Source: Bacillus sp. CECT 9360
GTDB taxonomy: Bacteria; Bacillota; Bacilli; Bacillales; DSM-1321
DNA: 64,000 nucleotides
Direction: 5' to 3'
NCBI RefSeq assembly: GCF_918741275.1
Contig: NZ_CAKKNA010000004.1
Coordinates: 124,001 to 188,000 of the forward strand
This document shows, in pieces, positions 53,263 through 61,311 of this stretch. A model generated the notes under the pieces. It did not search any database. It was not told where the DNA came from and saw only the letters and a list, made by a program, of their open reading frames with translations. Each line of letters starts with the position of its first letter. Within the stretch, counting starts at the first letter, position 1. Made by a program: the position numbers and the translations under genes.

Positions 53263-53413
53263 AGCCAAATTCAACAGGTACAACTAAGAAATTTTTTTGA
53301 GCACCTAATATTCTGTTGGTCTGTATTTCTTTATAAAAAGGAATTATGAAATTGATTCACCCACATAAAAAATTTCCCATGTAAAAAAGATAGCGAGAAG
53401 AGTAAGAAAAAAG

Positions 53414-53441
53414 TTGACTGAATGCTCATTCATTATATAAT
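53414..53441 (+). promoter_or_regulatory. fadF promoter with FadR-type operator
   Basis: TTGACT (53414-53419) and TATAAT (53436-53441) are 16 nt apart. Between and overlapping them, TGACTGAATGCTCATTCA (53415-53432) matches the Bacillus FadR box TGAATGAATANTCATTCA at nearly all defined positions. Repression relieved by long-chain acyl-CoA is expected. Confidence 0.75.
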
Positions 53442-53545
53442 GTAATTAAATCAAATTCAGAAAAATGTCACTGTTTCTAATTTTAAAGCATTTGAAGCGA
53501 CGTGCATTTTAAGACCAGCATATGCAGAGAAAGGAGCGCAAGATT

Positions 53546-55645
53546 ATGAATGCGTTACTATGGATTAACCTAATTGCGTTTTTGTTTGTAACCGCTTACG
53601 CTATCAGCCTGTTTGTATACCTTATCAGAACAAGAACAGCCTACATCAAGCTTGGTAAAAAAGCAGAATTCGATAACCGTGTAAAAGAACGGCTCGAGAA
53701 AATTTGGGTCAATGTATTTGGCCAAAAGAAGCTGTTAAAGGATAAGAAGAGTGGAACCATCCACGTCGTGTTCTTCTATGGTTTTATTCTCGTACAGTTT
53801 GGTGCGATTGATTTTATTATAAAGGGAATTAAACCGGGTGCAAATTTACCATTCGGTCCCTTGTATCCTGCGTTCACGTTTTTCCAGGAAATCGTCACTC
53901 TGACTATTCTCGTTGCAGTTGCGTGGTCTTTTTACCGCCGCTATATTGAAAAGCTTGTGCGTTTAAAGCGCGGCTTTAAATCAGGCATAGTCCTGATTTT
54001 ACTCGGTGGATTAATGCTTTCCGTCCTTTTGGGAAATGGAATGAGCATGATCTGGCACGGACATGAAGCGACTTGGACAGAGCCTGTTGCTTCGGGGATC
54101 GCCTTTCTTTTAGGCTGGATGGGACCAACCGCCGCCACGGTTATATTCTACATGGCATGGTGGATTCATACGATTTTCCTATTCACCTTCCTAGTATATA
54201 TACCGCAGTCCAAGCACGCGCATTTAATTGCAGGGCCTGTCAACGTCTATTTTAGTCGCCTAGATAATCCAGGGAAGCTTAAGGCGGTTGACTTTGAAGA
54301 CGAATCCCAGGAATCCTTCGGTGCAGGAAAAATAGAAGATTTTAACCAATTACAATTGATAGATTTATATGCCTGTGTGGAATGTGGGCGCTGTACGAAT
54401 ATGTGTCCGGCATCCGGAACAGGTAAAATGCTGTCTCCGATGGATATCATCATCAAGATGCGCGACCATCTGACTAATAAAGGGGCTGCCATCACTGCAA
54501 AACAGCCTTGGGTACCAACATTCGTATTCGGAAATACGCAGGGCAACCAAATTGCCTTAGCAAGTGCTGGACAAGGTGCTCAGGAATCTGCAGCAGCTGT
54601 TGAATACAACCAGGCCTTAATCGGCGAAGTCATCACGGAAGAAGAGCTTTGGGCTTGTACGACTTGCCGTAACTGTGAAGATCAATGTCCGGTTATGAAC
54701 GAGCATGTTGATAAAATCATCGATATGCGTCGTTACTTAGTACTTACAGAAGGTAAAATGAACCCGGATGCACAGCGCGCGATGCAGAACATCGAACGCC
54801 AGGGCAACCCTTGGGGCCTTAACCGTAAGGAAAGAGAAGACTGGAGAGAAATCCGTGACGATGTCGTCGTGCCAACAGTCAAGGAAATGAAAAAGGCTGA
54901 AGAAGAATTTGAATACTTATTCTGGGTCGGTTCAATGGGTTCTTACGATAACCGTAGCCAAAAGATCGCATTATCCTTTGCTAAGCTTATGAATGAAGCG
55001 GGCGTGAAGTTCGCGATTTTAGGAAACAAAGAGAAGAACTCCGGAGATACGCCGCGCCGTTTAGGTAATGAGTTCATCTTCCAGGAGCTTGCAGCGAAGA
55101 ACATTGAAGAATTTGAGAAAAATGAAGTGAAGAAGATCGTAACGATCGATCCACACGCATACAATATTTTCAAAAACGAATATCCTGATTTCGGTTTGGA
55201 AGCGGAAGTGTATCATCATACGGAGCTGCTTGCCGAGCTTGTTAAAGAAGGAAGGCTTGTGCCAAAGCATCCGGTTAATGAAACGATCACATTCCATGAT
55301 TCCTGTTACTTAGGACGCTATAACGAAGTATATGACGCACCGAGGGATATTCTCAATGCGATCCCGGGCGCTAAGCTTGTTGAGATGGAACGTAATCGTG
55401 AAAATGGCATGTGCTGTGGCGCCGGCGGTGGACTGATGTGGATGGAAGAAGAAACCGGACACCGCATCAACGTAGCCCGTACAGAGCAAGCGTTAGAAGT
55501 AAGCCCTACTGTCATCAGTTCAGGCTGTCCTTATTGCTTGACTATGATTACAGATGGAACAAAAGCAAAAGAAGTGGAAGAAGACGTGAAAACATATGAT
55601 GTCGCTGAGTTATTGGAAAAATCAATCCTCGGCGAAGCTTCCTAA
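53546..55645 (+). CDS. fadF: Fe-S oxidoreductase of fatty-acid oxidation
   Basis: 699 residues from ATG 53546 (AAAGGAG upstream). The N-terminal 230 residues are membrane-embedded (NarI/heterodisulfide-reductase-like). Two 4Fe-4S motifs follow, CVECGRCTNMCP and CTTCRNCEDQCP, and two C-terminal CCG domains (DSCYLGRYN; NGMCCGAGGGLMW). Equivalent to B. subtilis YwjF/FadF, thought to pass electrons from acyl-CoA dehydrogenases via ETF to quinone. Fits the downstream acyl-CoA dehydrogenase operon and the FadR box. Confidence 0.92.
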   Translation: MNALLWINLIAFLFVTAYAISLFVYLIRTRTAYIKLGKKAEFDNRVKERLEKIWVNVFGQKKLLKDKKSGTIHVVFFYGFILVQFGAIDFIIKGIKPGANLPFGPLYPAFTFFQEIVTLTILVAVAWSFYRRYIEKLVRLKRGFKSGIVLILLGGLMLSVLLGNGMSMIWHGHEATWTEPVASGIAFLLGWMGPTAATVIFYMAWWIHTIFLFTFLVYIPQSKHAHLIAGPVNVYFSRLDNPGKLKAVDFEDESQESFGAGKIEDFNQLQLIDLYACVECGRCTNMCPASGTGKMLSPMDIIIKMRDHLTNKGAAITAKQPWVPTFVFGNTQGNQIALASAGQGAQESAAAVEYNQALIGEVITEEELWACTTCRNCEDQCPVMNEHVDKIIDMRRYLVLTEGKMNPDAQRAMQNIERQGNPWGLNRKEREDWREIRDDVVVPTVKEMKKAEEEFEYLFWVGSMGSYDNRSQKIALSFAKLMNEAGVKFAILGNKEKNSGDTPRRLGNEFIFQELAAKNIEEFEKNEVKKIVTIDPHAYNIFKNEYPDFGLEAEVYHHTELLAELVKEGRLVPKHPVNETITFHDSCYLGRYNEVYDAPRDILNAIPGAKLVEMERNRENGMCCGAGGGLMWMEEETGHRINVARTEQALEVSPTVISSGCPYCLTMITDGTKAKEVEEDVKTYDVAELLEKSILGEAS

Positions 55646-55688
55646 GCTTTAACAAACGAATCTTTTCATCAGTAATGCCTATATCAAG

Positions 55689-55738
55689 ATGCCTGCTTCC
55701 AAAAATGAAATATTTATTTGAAGAAGCAGGCACTTTTT
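55689..55738 (+). terminator. Terminator of fadF
   Basis: TGCCTGCTTC and GAAGCAGGCA form a perfect 10 bp stem, followed by CTTTTTTT. Confidence 0.85.
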
Positions 55739-55789
55739 TTCTTAAAAAATTAATTTAAGAGTTAAATTTTTTCCAATTTTCATATAAGA

Positions 55790-55807
55790 TATAATAAAGC
55801 GCTTACA
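55790..55807 (+). promoter_or_regulatory. Promoter -10 with overlapping CcpA cre site
   Basis: TATAAT (55790-55795) is overlapped by ATAAAGCGCTTACA (55794-55807), a 12/14 match to the cre consensus with the perfect AAGCGCTTACA core. Position at the -10 implies glucose repression. The -35 is weak. Confidence 0.65.
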
Positions 55808-55835
55808 TTAACGGTGTTTTTTTATCTCATCATTT

Positions 55836-55853
55836 TGAGCGAGCGTTCAGTCA
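55836..55853 (+). promoter_or_regulatory. FadR-like operator before the thiolase operon
   Basis: TGAGCGAGCGTTCAGTCA is an imperfect palindrome (TGA..GA.CG.TC..TCA) of the same length and ends as the fadF box. It could bind FadR or the TetR protein encoded in the operon. Confidence 0.5.
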
Positions 55854-55914
55854 GTTTATTTTTAGCATTCAATATTTATATAGCAAGTTAAAGAGAAATT
55901 AAAGGAGGAGCTTT

Positions 55915-57105
55915 ATGGCTAGAACAGTTATTGTCAGTGGAGTAAGAACACCCTTTGGAAAATTTGGCGGGGGATTGAGCAGCTTGACTGCATCTGAGCT
56001 TGGCGGGATTGCTATTAAAGAAGCGTTACAACGGGCAGGTTTAGATGGCAGTCAGGTTGATGAAGTCATTATGGGAAATGTACTTCAGGCAGGCCAGGGA
56101 CAGATCCCTTCGCGTCAGGCTTCAAGAAATGCCGGACTTCCATGGGAAGTGAAAACAGAAACGATCAACAAAGTTTGTGCCTCTGGGCTGAGAAGTGTGA
56201 CGCTAGCTGACCAGATTATTCGCCTGGGTGATGAGGAAGTTATCGTGGCTGGCGGCATGGAATCGATGAGCAATGCCCCTTATATTATGCCTAAAGCGAG
56301 ATGGGGAGCCCGCATGGGAGATGCCGTGATGAAAGACGTAATGGTTCATGACGGTTTAAGCTGCAGCTTCACCGGCGTGCATATGGGGACATATGGCAAC
56401 AGTACGGCTGAGGACTTGGAGTTGTCGCGCGAAGAGCAGGATAACTGGGCATTCAGAAGCCACCAAAAAGCGATTGCTGCTATTGAAGATGGTGTCCTTG
56501 CCGAAGAAATTATATCTGTCCAGGTTCCCGTCAGGAAAGGTGAACCGGTAACGGTTAAGAACGATGAAGCGCCGAGAAAAGATACTTCCGTTGAAAAGCT
56601 TGCTAAGCTTGGACCCGCTTTTAATAATGAGGGCACGATTACTGCCGGTAATGCCCCTGGTGTCAATGACGGGGCAGGTGCGCTAGTGCTTATGAGCGAA
56701 GCAAGAGCGGAAAAGGAAGGGAAAACTCCTTTTGCTTATATCATTGGACATGCAGAGATTGCTGTGGAAGCAAAGGATTTTCCTAAGACCCCTGGACTTG
56801 TCATCAATGAGCTGTTGAAAAAAACAGGTAGGTCGTTAGAGGAAATTGATTTATTTGAAATCAATGAAGCTTTTGCAGCTGTTGCTCTTGCCAGCGGGAA
56901 ATTGGCAAACGTAGATCCTGAAAAAGTGAACGTAAATGGCGGAGCGGTTGCGCTTGGGCATCCAATTGGGGCCAGCGGAGCACGGGTGATCATTACGCTC
57001 ATGCATGAATTAAAACGGCGTGGCGGCGGAATCGGGATTGCGGCCATCTGCAGCGGCGGCGGCCAGGGAGATGCCATTTTAATCGAGGTTCCGAAACAAG
57101 CTTGA
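55915..57105 (+). CDS. mmgA: Acetyl-CoA C-acetyltransferase (thiolase)
   Basis: 396 residues. Catalytic cysteine in [10 protein letters not shown] (about Cys88), [29 protein letters not shown] (His) and the second cysteine in [10 protein letters not shown]. Joins two acetyl-CoA or cleaves 3-ketoacyl-CoA. First gene of a beta-oxidation-type operon with cre and FadR-like sites upstream; the B. subtilis counterpart by context is mmgA. AAAGGAGGAG before ATG 55915. Confidence 0.92.
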   Translation: MARTVIVSGVRTPFGKFGGGLSSLTASELGGIAIKEALQRAGLDGSQVDEVIMGNVLQAGQGQIPSRQASRNAGLPWEVKTETINKVCASGLRSVTLADQIIRLGDEEVIVAGGMESMSNAPYIMPKARWGARMGDAVMKDVMVHDGLSCSFTGVHMGTYGNSTAEDLELSREEQDNWAFRSHQKAIAAIEDGVLAEEIISVQVPVRKGEPVTVKNDEAPRKDTSVEKLAKLGPAFNNEGTITAGNAPGVNDGAGALVLMSEARAEKEGKTPFAYIIGHAEIAVEAKDFPKTPGLVINELLKKTGRSLEEIDLFEINEAFAAVALASGKLANVDPEKVNVNGGAVALGHPIGASGARVIITLMHELKRRGGGIGIAAICSGGGQGDAILIEVPKQA

Positions 57106-57139
57106 TAGATTGCCAATTGTCCAGAGTGGAGGAGCATTC

Positions 57140-57991
57140 ATGAAGATTGCAAAAGTGATGGTCATCGGAGCCGGTCAAATGGGCTCGGGAATCGCCCAGG
57201 TATGCGCGATGAACGGGTATGAAGTTATTTTGCATGACTTAAAGCAAGAATTTGTTGAACGGGGACTTTCAATTATTAATAAAAACCTTTCCCGCCAAGT
57301 AGAAAAGGGAAAGATGGCAGAGCCAGTTAAAAGCAATACACTGGCTAGACTGACGCTTTCCACAGATTTAAAAAATGCATCTGATGTGGATCTTGTCATT
57401 GAAGCAGCGGTAGAAAATATGGAAATCAAAGCGAAGCTGTTCAGTGACCTGGATGAAATAACACCGGAACATACCATTTTAGCTTCCAATACTTCATCGC
57501 TGCCCATCACCGAAATTGCAGCAGCGACCAAGCGGCCTGAGAAAGTGATCGGGATGCACTTTATGAACCCGGTCCCTGTCATGAAGCTAGTCGAGATTAT
57601 CCGCGGGCTTGCCACAGCCGATGAAGTTTATGACGCCATTGAAGATATGTCGAAAACGTTAAATAAAGTCCCGGTTGAAGTGAATGACTTTCCCGGGTTC
57701 GTCTCTAATCGGATACTGATGCCGATGATAAATGAAGCCATTTATACAGTATACGAAGGGGTCGCTTCTAAAGAAGCGGTCGATGAGGTGATGAAGTTAG
57801 GGATGAACCATCCGATGGGCCCGCTGACGCTTGCAGACTTCATCGGCCTGGATACGTGCCTCTATATCATGGAGACGTTACACGAGGGCTTTGGAGACGA
57901 TAAATACCGGCCGTGTCCATTGCTTAGAAAATATGTAAAAGCAGGCTGGCTCGGCAAAAAATCCGGCCGTGGTTTTTACGAATACAACTAA
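57140..57991 (+). CDS. mmgB: 3-hydroxybutyryl-CoA dehydrogenase
   Basis: 283 residues from ATG 57140 (GGAGGAG upstream). Rossmann motif [14 protein letters not shown] (about 8-21), [22 protein letters not shown], and the catalytic histidine region [18 protein letters not shown]-terminal [15 protein letters not shown] is typical. Oxidises 3-hydroxyacyl-CoA with NAD(P), feeding the thiolase encoded upstream. Confidence 0.93.
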   Translation: MKIAKVMVIGAGQMGSGIAQVCAMNGYEVILHDLKQEFVERGLSIINKNLSRQVEKGKMAEPVKSNTLARLTLSTDLKNASDVDLVIEAAVENMEIKAKLFSDLDEITPEHTILASNTSSLPITEIAAATKRPEKVIGMHFMNPVPVMKLVEIIRGLATADEVYDAIEDMSKTLNKVPVEVNDFPGFVSNRILMPMINEAIYTVYEGVASKEAVDEVMKLGMNHPMGPLTLADFIGLDTCLYIMETLHEGFGDDKYRPCPLLRKYVKAGWLGKKSGRGFYEYN

Positions 57992-58021
57992 TCTCGTAAA
58001 TAGGCATCCGGGAGGCACTTT

Positions 58022-59158
58022 ATGAATTTTACATGGAATGAAGAGCAGAATATGATGCGCAAAATGGTGCGCGATTTTGCGGAAAGCGAAATAGCTCCCT
58101 TTGTTGGAAGGATGGAAGACGGTGAATTTCCAAGATCGCTGTTGAAGAAAATGGGCGGGCTTGGCTTGATGGGAATACCGGTTCCTGAACAATATGGCGG
58201 TTCGGAAATGGACTTCATCTCTTATATCATTGCCATCCACGAGATTTCCAGAATAAGTCCCGCTCTAGGGGTAATTCTATCCGTTCACACATCGGTGGGC
58301 ACCTATCCTATTCTTTATTTCGGCAATGAAGTACAGAAGCAAAGATACGTACCAAAGCTTGCATCGGGAGAGTATCTCGGAGCTTTCTGTTTGACGGAAC
58401 CGAGCTCAGGCTCGGATGCGGGCGGCCTCAAATCAAAGGCTATTAAAGTCGGAGATTATTATAAAATCAACGGCTCCAAGGTTTTTATCACAAATGGTGG
58501 AGAAGCAGAGGTTTACATCGTTTTTGCCTCCACGAATCCGGAGTACGGCAGTAAAGGGATTTCAGCCTTTATTGTTGATAAGAACACAAAGGGCTTAATC
58601 ATCGGCAAGGATGAACACAAAATGGGCCTTCACGGTTCACGTACGGTGCAGCTTACGTTTGAGGATATGATGGTTCCTGCGGAAAACCTGCTTGGTAAAG
58701 AAGGAGAAGGCTTCAGGATCGCAATGTCCAATCTTGAGTCCGGACGCATCGGGATTGCTGCACAGTCCTTAGGAATCGCTGAAGGCTCCTTCGAACATGC
58801 TGTCCGTTATGCAAAGGAAAGAGTCCAGTTTGGAAAGCCAATCAGTGCACAGCAGGGCATAGGCTTTAAACTGGCGGAGATGGGGACGGCTATTGAAGCT
58901 TCCAAGTTACTAGTTTACCAGGCCGCCTATTTAAGGTCACAGGGACTGCCATGCGGAAAAGAAGCATCCATCGCAAAACTGATGGCCTCAAAAACAGCAG
59001 TTGAGGTCTCTACGGAAGCCATCCAGGTGTTTGGCGGCTACGGCTATACAAAGGAATATCCGGTGGAGCGCTATTTCCGGGATGCGAAGGTTACGGAAAT
59101 CTATGAAGGCACAAGTGAAATCCAGCGGATCGTTATCAGTAAACATCTCTATAATTAA
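58022..59158 (+). CDS. mmgC: Acyl-CoA dehydrogenase 1
   Basis: 378-residue FAD enzyme introducing the alpha-beta double bond into short-chain acyl-Co[19 protein letters not shown] and [14 protein letters not shown] bind [21 protein letters not shown] and [20 protein letters not shown] are family signatures, and the catalytic base is the glutamate of IYEGTSEIQ. Likely orthologue of mmgC/acdA by position. Electrons would go to ETF and then FadF. Confidence 0.92.
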   Translation: MNFTWNEEQNMMRKMVRDFAESEIAPFVGRMEDGEFPRSLLKKMGGLGLMGIPVPEQYGGSEMDFISYIIAIHEISRISPALGVILSVHTSVGTYPILYFGNEVQKQRYVPKLASGEYLGAFCLTEPSSGSDAGGLKSKAIKVGDYYKINGSKVFITNGGEAEVYIVFASTNPEYGSKGISAFIVDKNTKGLIIGKDEHKMGLHGSRTVQLTFEDMMVPAENLLGKEGEGFRIAMSNLESGRIGIAAQSLGIAEGSFEHAVRYAKERVQFGKPISAQQGIGFKLAEMGTAIEASKLLVYQAAYLRSQGLPCGKEASIAKLMASKTAVEVSTEAIQVFGGYGYTKEYPVERYFRDAKVTEIYEGTSEIQRIVISKHLYN

Positions 59159-59200
59159 ATTCCTATTACCCGGGACTTCCAAAATAAGTGGAATTTAAGT

Positions 59201-59326
59201 TTCGCTTAAATCAGGTCCATTTTCGCTTAAAACAAGCATCGTTTTGCTTAAATCATCGGAGTTTTCGCGTGAATGGGTGGTACCTTTCACTTAAATCATC
59301 ACTTTTATCGCTTAAATCGCCTACTT
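59201..59326 (+). repeat. Tandem phrase array, TTCGCTTAAATCA family
   Basis: Six phrases at a nearly constant 21 nt: TTCGCTTAAATCAGGTCCAT, TTCGCTTAAAACAAGCATCG, TTTGCTTAAATCATCGGAGT, a decayed TTCGCGTGAATGGG, TTCACTTAAATCATCACTTT and ATCGCTTAAATCGCCTACTT. Fills the gap between the two acyl-CoA dehydrogenase genes. No credible reading frame; TAA recurs in each phrase. Confidence 0.8.
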
Positions 59327-59403
59327 CGTGCTAGCAGAGGCTTACTCAGACGATGGCGATTTCAAACAATGCCTATATTTAACAAAGACAGGGGATATGG
59401 ATC

Positions 59404-60546
59404 ATGCAATTTAAACTGACCGAAGAACATGAAATGATTAGAAAAATGGTTCGCGATTTTGCCAGAAATGAAGTAGCACCTACAGCGGCTGAAAGAGATG
59501 AAGAAGAACGATTTGATCGTGACATTTTTGATAAGATGGCCTCACTCGGCCTCACTGGTATCCCATGGCCGGAAGAGTATGGCGGTATTGGCAGCGACTA
59601 TCTTGCCTATTGTATTGCGATTGAAGAATTGTCCAAGGTTTGCGCCTCTACAGGAGTAACGTTATCGGCACATACCTCGCTTGCGGGCTGGCCAATTTAT
59701 AAATTCGGATCTGAAGAACAAAAGCAAAAATACCTGAAGCCGCTGGCTCAAGGCGAAAAGATCGGCGCTTATGGTTTGACAGAACCAGGAGCGGGCTCGG
59801 ATGCGGGCGGTATGAGGACATCTGCGAGATTAGAAGGTGATCACTACATTCTAAATGGCTCAAAGATATTTATCACGAACGGTGGAATCGCTGATACGTA
59901 TGTCGTGTTTGCGTTAACAGATCCGGAATCCAAACAAAAAGGCACAACTGCGTTTATCGTCGAGAAAGATTTTCCGGGCTTTAGCGTAGGCAAAAAGGAA
60001 AAGAAATTAGGGATCCGTTCATCACCTACAACCGAAATTATTTTTGAAGAATGCAAGGTTCCAAAAGAAAATTTGCTTGGCAAAGAAGGGGAAGGCTTCA
60101 AAATTGCGATGATGACACTTGACGGCGGCAGGAACGGGATTGCAGCGCAGGCTGTAGGAATTGCACAGGGCGCTTTAGATGCCGCAGTAGACTATGCAAA
60201 AGAACGAGTGCAATTCGGAAAGCCGATCGCAGCTCAACAGGGAATCGGTTTCAAGCTTGCTGACATGGCAACGAGTGTAGAAGCAGCGAGATTGCTGACA
60301 TATCAAGCAGCGTGGCTTGAGTCGGAAGGACTTCCATACGGGAAGGAATCAGCCATGTCCAAACTGTTTGCCGGAGATGCGGCTATGAAGGTAACAACAG
60401 AAGCCGTCCAAGTTTTTGGAGGCTATGGTTACACAAAGGACTATCCGGTTGAACGCTACATGAGAGACGCAAAAATCACGCAAATCTATGAAGGAACCCA
60501 GGAAATTCAAAAACTGGTTATCTCGAGAATGATCACGAAAGATTAA
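59404..60546 (+). CDS. Acyl-CoA dehydrogenase 2
   Basis: 380 residues, paralogue of the preceding protein with the same FAD and base motifs: [56 protein letters not shown] and IYEGTQEIQ. The two enzymes probably differ in chain length or branching preference. Because icmF follows, branched short-chain substrates such as isobutyryl-CoA are possible (inference). Confidence 0.92.
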   Translation: MQFKLTEEHEMIRKMVRDFARNEVAPTAAERDEEERFDRDIFDKMASLGLTGIPWPEEYGGIGSDYLAYCIAIEELSKVCASTGVTLSAHTSLAGWPIYKFGSEEQKQKYLKPLAQGEKIGAYGLTEPGAGSDAGGMRTSARLEGDHYILNGSKIFITNGGIADTYVVFALTDPESKQKGTTAFIVEKDFPGFSVGKKEKKLGIRSSPTTEIIFEECKVPKENLLGKEGEGFKIAMMTLDGGRNGIAAQAVGIAQGALDAAVDYAKERVQFGKPIAAQQGIGFKLADMATSVEAARLLTYQAAWLESEGLPYGKESAMSKLFAGDAAMKVTTEAVQVFGGYGYTKDYPVERYMRDAKITQIYEGTQEIQKLVISRMITKD

Positions 60547-60561
60547 TAATCCAGGCAACCT

Positions 60562-60588
60562 GCCAAACGAAAACGTTTTGGCAGGATG
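60562..60588. promoter_or_regulatory. Near-perfect palindrome before the TetR gene
   Basis: CCTGCCAAA-CGAAAACGT-TTTGGCAGG, 16 nt after the dehydrogenase stop and 72 nt before the TetR ATG. No T run follows, so an operator or processing hairpin is as likely as a terminator. Confidence 0.45.
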
Positions 60589-60657
60589 GCCTTTCCACAG
60601 TCTTCGAACTATTCTTCTTCAAAAAATGCACCGTTTAAGCAATAAGGTGGGTGACGT

Positions 60658-61311
60658 ATGAAAAAAAGAGAAATCCATGCTTCCGTAAAAGACGAGAAGC
60701 TTGTTAGCAAGCGGCGCGAACAGATGATTAAAGGAGCCGTTAGCTTATTCAAAGAAAAAGGATTCCACCGGACCACAACAAGAGAAATCGCCAAGGCAGC
60801 CGGTTTTAGTATCGGTACACTATATGAATATATCCGTACAAAAGAAGATGTTTTATATTTGGTCTGTGATTTTATCTACGATGAAGTAAAAGACAGGCTG
60901 CAAAAGGACCTGGAACAAAGTGTAGGCACAATGGAAAGCTTGAAGTTGACGATTTCCTATTTCTTTCAGGTAATGGATGACATGCAGGATGAGGTGCTTG
61001 TCATGTACCAGGAAGCCAAGTCGTTGACAAAGGACGCGCTTCCTTATGTATTAAAAAAAGAAATGGAAATGGTTCATATGTTTGAACTGGTTATTACGCG
61101 TTGTGTAGAAAATGGCGAATGTTATTTATCGGAGCGCCAAATTCGCCTGCTTGCACACAATATTTTCGTCCAAGGACAAATGTGGGGGTTCCGCCGTTGG
61201 GCCCTTCAAAAAATGTACTCACTTGAAGAATATATCGAACTGCAAACGGAATTGCTTATAAACGGAATGTATTACAATCAAGGGCACTACCATAAAGGAG
61301 GAGCGATATGA
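60658..61311 (+). CDS. TetR family transcriptional regulator
   Basis: 217 residues. N-terminal helix-turn-helix [35 protein letters not shown] (about 25-60); the ligand domain includes [12 protein letters not shown] and [15 protein letters not shown]. It differs from B. subtilis FadR. Its stop overlaps the icmF start (ATGA), so the two are co-translated. A local regulator of the acyl-CoA/IcmF operon responding to an acyl-CoA is likely (inference). Confidence 0.88.
   Translation: MKKREIHASVKDEKLVSKRREQMIKGAVSLFKEKGFHRTTTREIAKAAGFSIGTLYEYIRTKEDVLYLVCDFIYDEVKDRLQKDLEQSVGTMESLKLTISYFFQVMDDMQDEVLVMYQEAKSLTKDALPYVLKKEMEMVHMFELVITRCVENGECYLSERQIRLLAHNIFVQGQMWGFRRWALQKMYSLEEYIELQTELLINGMYYNQGHYHKGGAI

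Noticed and set aside
60562-60588. Terminator between the second acyl-CoA dehydrogenase and the TetR gene
   Set aside because: The hairpin lacks a T run, so I list it as an operator/hairpin of uncertain role instead.
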